Shown here: positions 15,669 through 16,331 of the stretch, in pieces
Layout of the letters: each line of letters begins with the position of its first letter
Position numbering within the stretch: the stretch's first letter is position 1
Source of the DNA: CAZHGD01 sp964531735
GTDB taxonomy: Bacteria; Armatimonadota; UBA10988
Length of the DNA stretch: 16,331 nucleotides
Reading direction: 5' to 3'
NCBI GenBank assembly: GCA_964531735.1
Contig: CAZHGD010000164.1
Span: 1 to 16,331, forward strand
The notes under the pieces: generated by a model
Database searches by the model: none
What the model was told of the DNA's origin: nothing
The model's input: only the letters and a program-made list of their open reading frames with translations
Translations under genes and position numbers: made by a program

Positions 15669-16310
15669 CTACTCCGGCCCGTAGGCCGTGGCGCCGTGCG
15701 GCGGCAGCGGCAGCCACCAGACGTTGCGGTACTGCACCAGATCGCCATGATCCTGCAGCAGCAGCGGCCCGGGCACGCCTTCGCGCGTGTCCAGCGGCGC
15801 GCCGGTGACGCCGGGCAGCTCGACATTGTTGTGGATCAGCGTGCCGTTGTGGAACACGGTCAGCCGCACGCGCTCGCGCACGTTGCCGCTCTCGTCCAGG
15901 CGCGCCGCGCGGAAGGCCACGTCATAGGTCTGCCAGACCATCGCCGCGCGGCAGGCGTTGCTCAGCGGCGCGAACTGGTTGTAGATGGCGCCGCAGTCGC
16001 CCTTGCCGGGTCTGGCCCAGCCGAACGAATCCAGCACCTGGATCTCGTAGCGCCCGGCCAGGAACACGCCGCTGTTGCCCTTGGCCTGACCGGTGGCCTC
16101 GGGCAGGTCGGGGCAGCGGAACTCCAGGTGCAGGTAGAAGTCGAGCGCGGTCTCGACGGTCATGATGTCGCCCTGGCCGGGCACGACCTTGAGCACGGCG
16201 TCCTCGACCAGCCACTCGGCGGGCGACCCGTCGCGCTTGGTCCAGTTGCTCACGTCCTGATTGTTGAACAGTCGCACCGCGCCGTCGGGGGCCGGCAGGC
16301 CGTCGGTCAT
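15669..16310 (-). CDS. DUF1080 (3-keto-disaccharide hydrolase) family protein without signal peptide
   Basis: The protein has 213 residues and starts at the ATG complementary to 16308-16310, behind a perfect AAGGAG. It is a concanavalin-A-like sandwich of the DUF1080 family across its whole length: 'AVRLFNNQDVSNW' at the front, 'YLHLEFRCP', GNSGVFL with N79, YEIQVLDS at 88-95, 'CGAIYNQFAP', 'WQTYDVAFRAARLD', 'TVFHNGTLIHNN', and the closing 'LLLQDHGDLVQYRNVW'. Members of this family have been shown or proposed to hydrolyse 3-keto-glycosides, the second step after a dehydrogenase oxidises C3 of a sugar. Many planctomycete relatives have a signal peptide; this one has none, which suggests a cytoplasmic role. 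No GFO/IDH/MocA oxidoreductase, the usual partner, is present in the window. The gene sits at the window edge and may be followed upstream by co-transcribed genes outside it. Confidence 0.85.
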   Translation of the reverse strand: MTDGLPAPDGAVRLFNNQDVSNWTKRDGSPAEWLVEDAVLKVVPGQGDIMTVETALDFYLHLEFRCPDLPEATGQAKGNSGVFLAGRYEIQVLDSFGWARPGKGDCGAIYNQFAPLSNACRAAMVWQTYDVAFRAARLDESGNVRERVRLTVFHNGTLIHNNVELPGVTGAPLDTREGVPGPLLLQDHGDLVQYRNVWWLPLPPHGATAYGPE

Positions 16311-16317
16311 CTTGGGG

Positions 16318-16323
16318 CTCCTT
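16318..16323 (-). promoter_or_regulatory. Strong ribosome binding site of the DUF1080 gene
   Basis: The - strand reads AAGGAG, seven bases before the ATG at 16310. It is the closest match to the anti-Shine-Dalgarno consensus in the window and confirms that the protein starts without a signal peptide. Confidence 0.8.
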
Positions 16324-16331
16324 GGTAGCCC

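Noticed and set aside
1..16331. CRISPR arrays, tRNA or rRNA genes, insertion sequences, phage genes, attachment sites or origins
   Set aside because: No regularly spaced repeats, cloverleaf-like or rRNA-like stretches, transposase or integrase motifs or terminal inverted repeats were seen; no gene-free stretch exceeds 143 bp.

Overview
The window is uniformly GC-rich DNA (roughly two thirds G+C by eye, with third positions almost always G or C). It encodes seven tightly packed genes, nearly all of carbohydrate-active type. No rRNA, tRNA, CRISPR array, transposase, integrase or phage gene was seen. The combination of a GH36-like enzyme with malectin domains, a hydrazine-synthase-alpha-like c-type cytochrome protein, a DUF4838 protein, a PL11 lyase, a DUF4185 protein and a DUF1080 (3-keto-disaccharide hydrolase) protein is typical of the Planctomycetota/Verrucomicrobiota/Lentisphaerota group and of related uncultured polysaccharide degraders such as Armatimonadota or Hydrogenedentes. 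The exact phylum cannot be fixed from the sequence alone.

Layout. At 1-507 (+) lies the C-terminal end of a protein with a discoidin-like (F5/8 type C) domain, cut by the window edge. A 143-bp spacer with two GC hairpins follows. Next comes a run of three large secreted proteins on the + strand: a 1427-aa GH36-like multidomain protein (651-4934), a 925-aa HzsA-like protein with two CxxCH haem sites (5010-7787) and a 1055-aa DUF4838/CBM9-type protein (7826-10993). The spacers of 75 and 38 bp suggest one operon. Converging on it with a 10-bp gap is a 1141-aa secreted PL11-type rhamnogalacturonan lyase on the - strand (11004-14429). A 137-bp divergent intergenic region, the clearest promoter site in the window, separates it from a 364-aa DUF4185-like protein without signal peptide (14567-15661, +). 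That gene converges, with a 7-bp gap, on a 213-aa DUF1080 protein without signal peptide (15669-16310, -).

How they may work together (inference). The PL11 enzyme would cut the rhamnogalacturonan-I backbone outside the cytoplasm. The GH36-like and DUF4838 proteins, with their malectin, CBM9 and other beta-sandwich modules, would bind and trim side chains or uronic acids. The leaderless DUF4185 and DUF1080 proteins would finish imported, possibly 3-keto-modified, products. The HzsA-like cytochrome is the odd member: it suggests that a redox step accompanies glycan breakdown, but nothing in the window proves this. The set has no SusC/SusD pair, transporter or regulator, so it is at best part of a utilisation locus.
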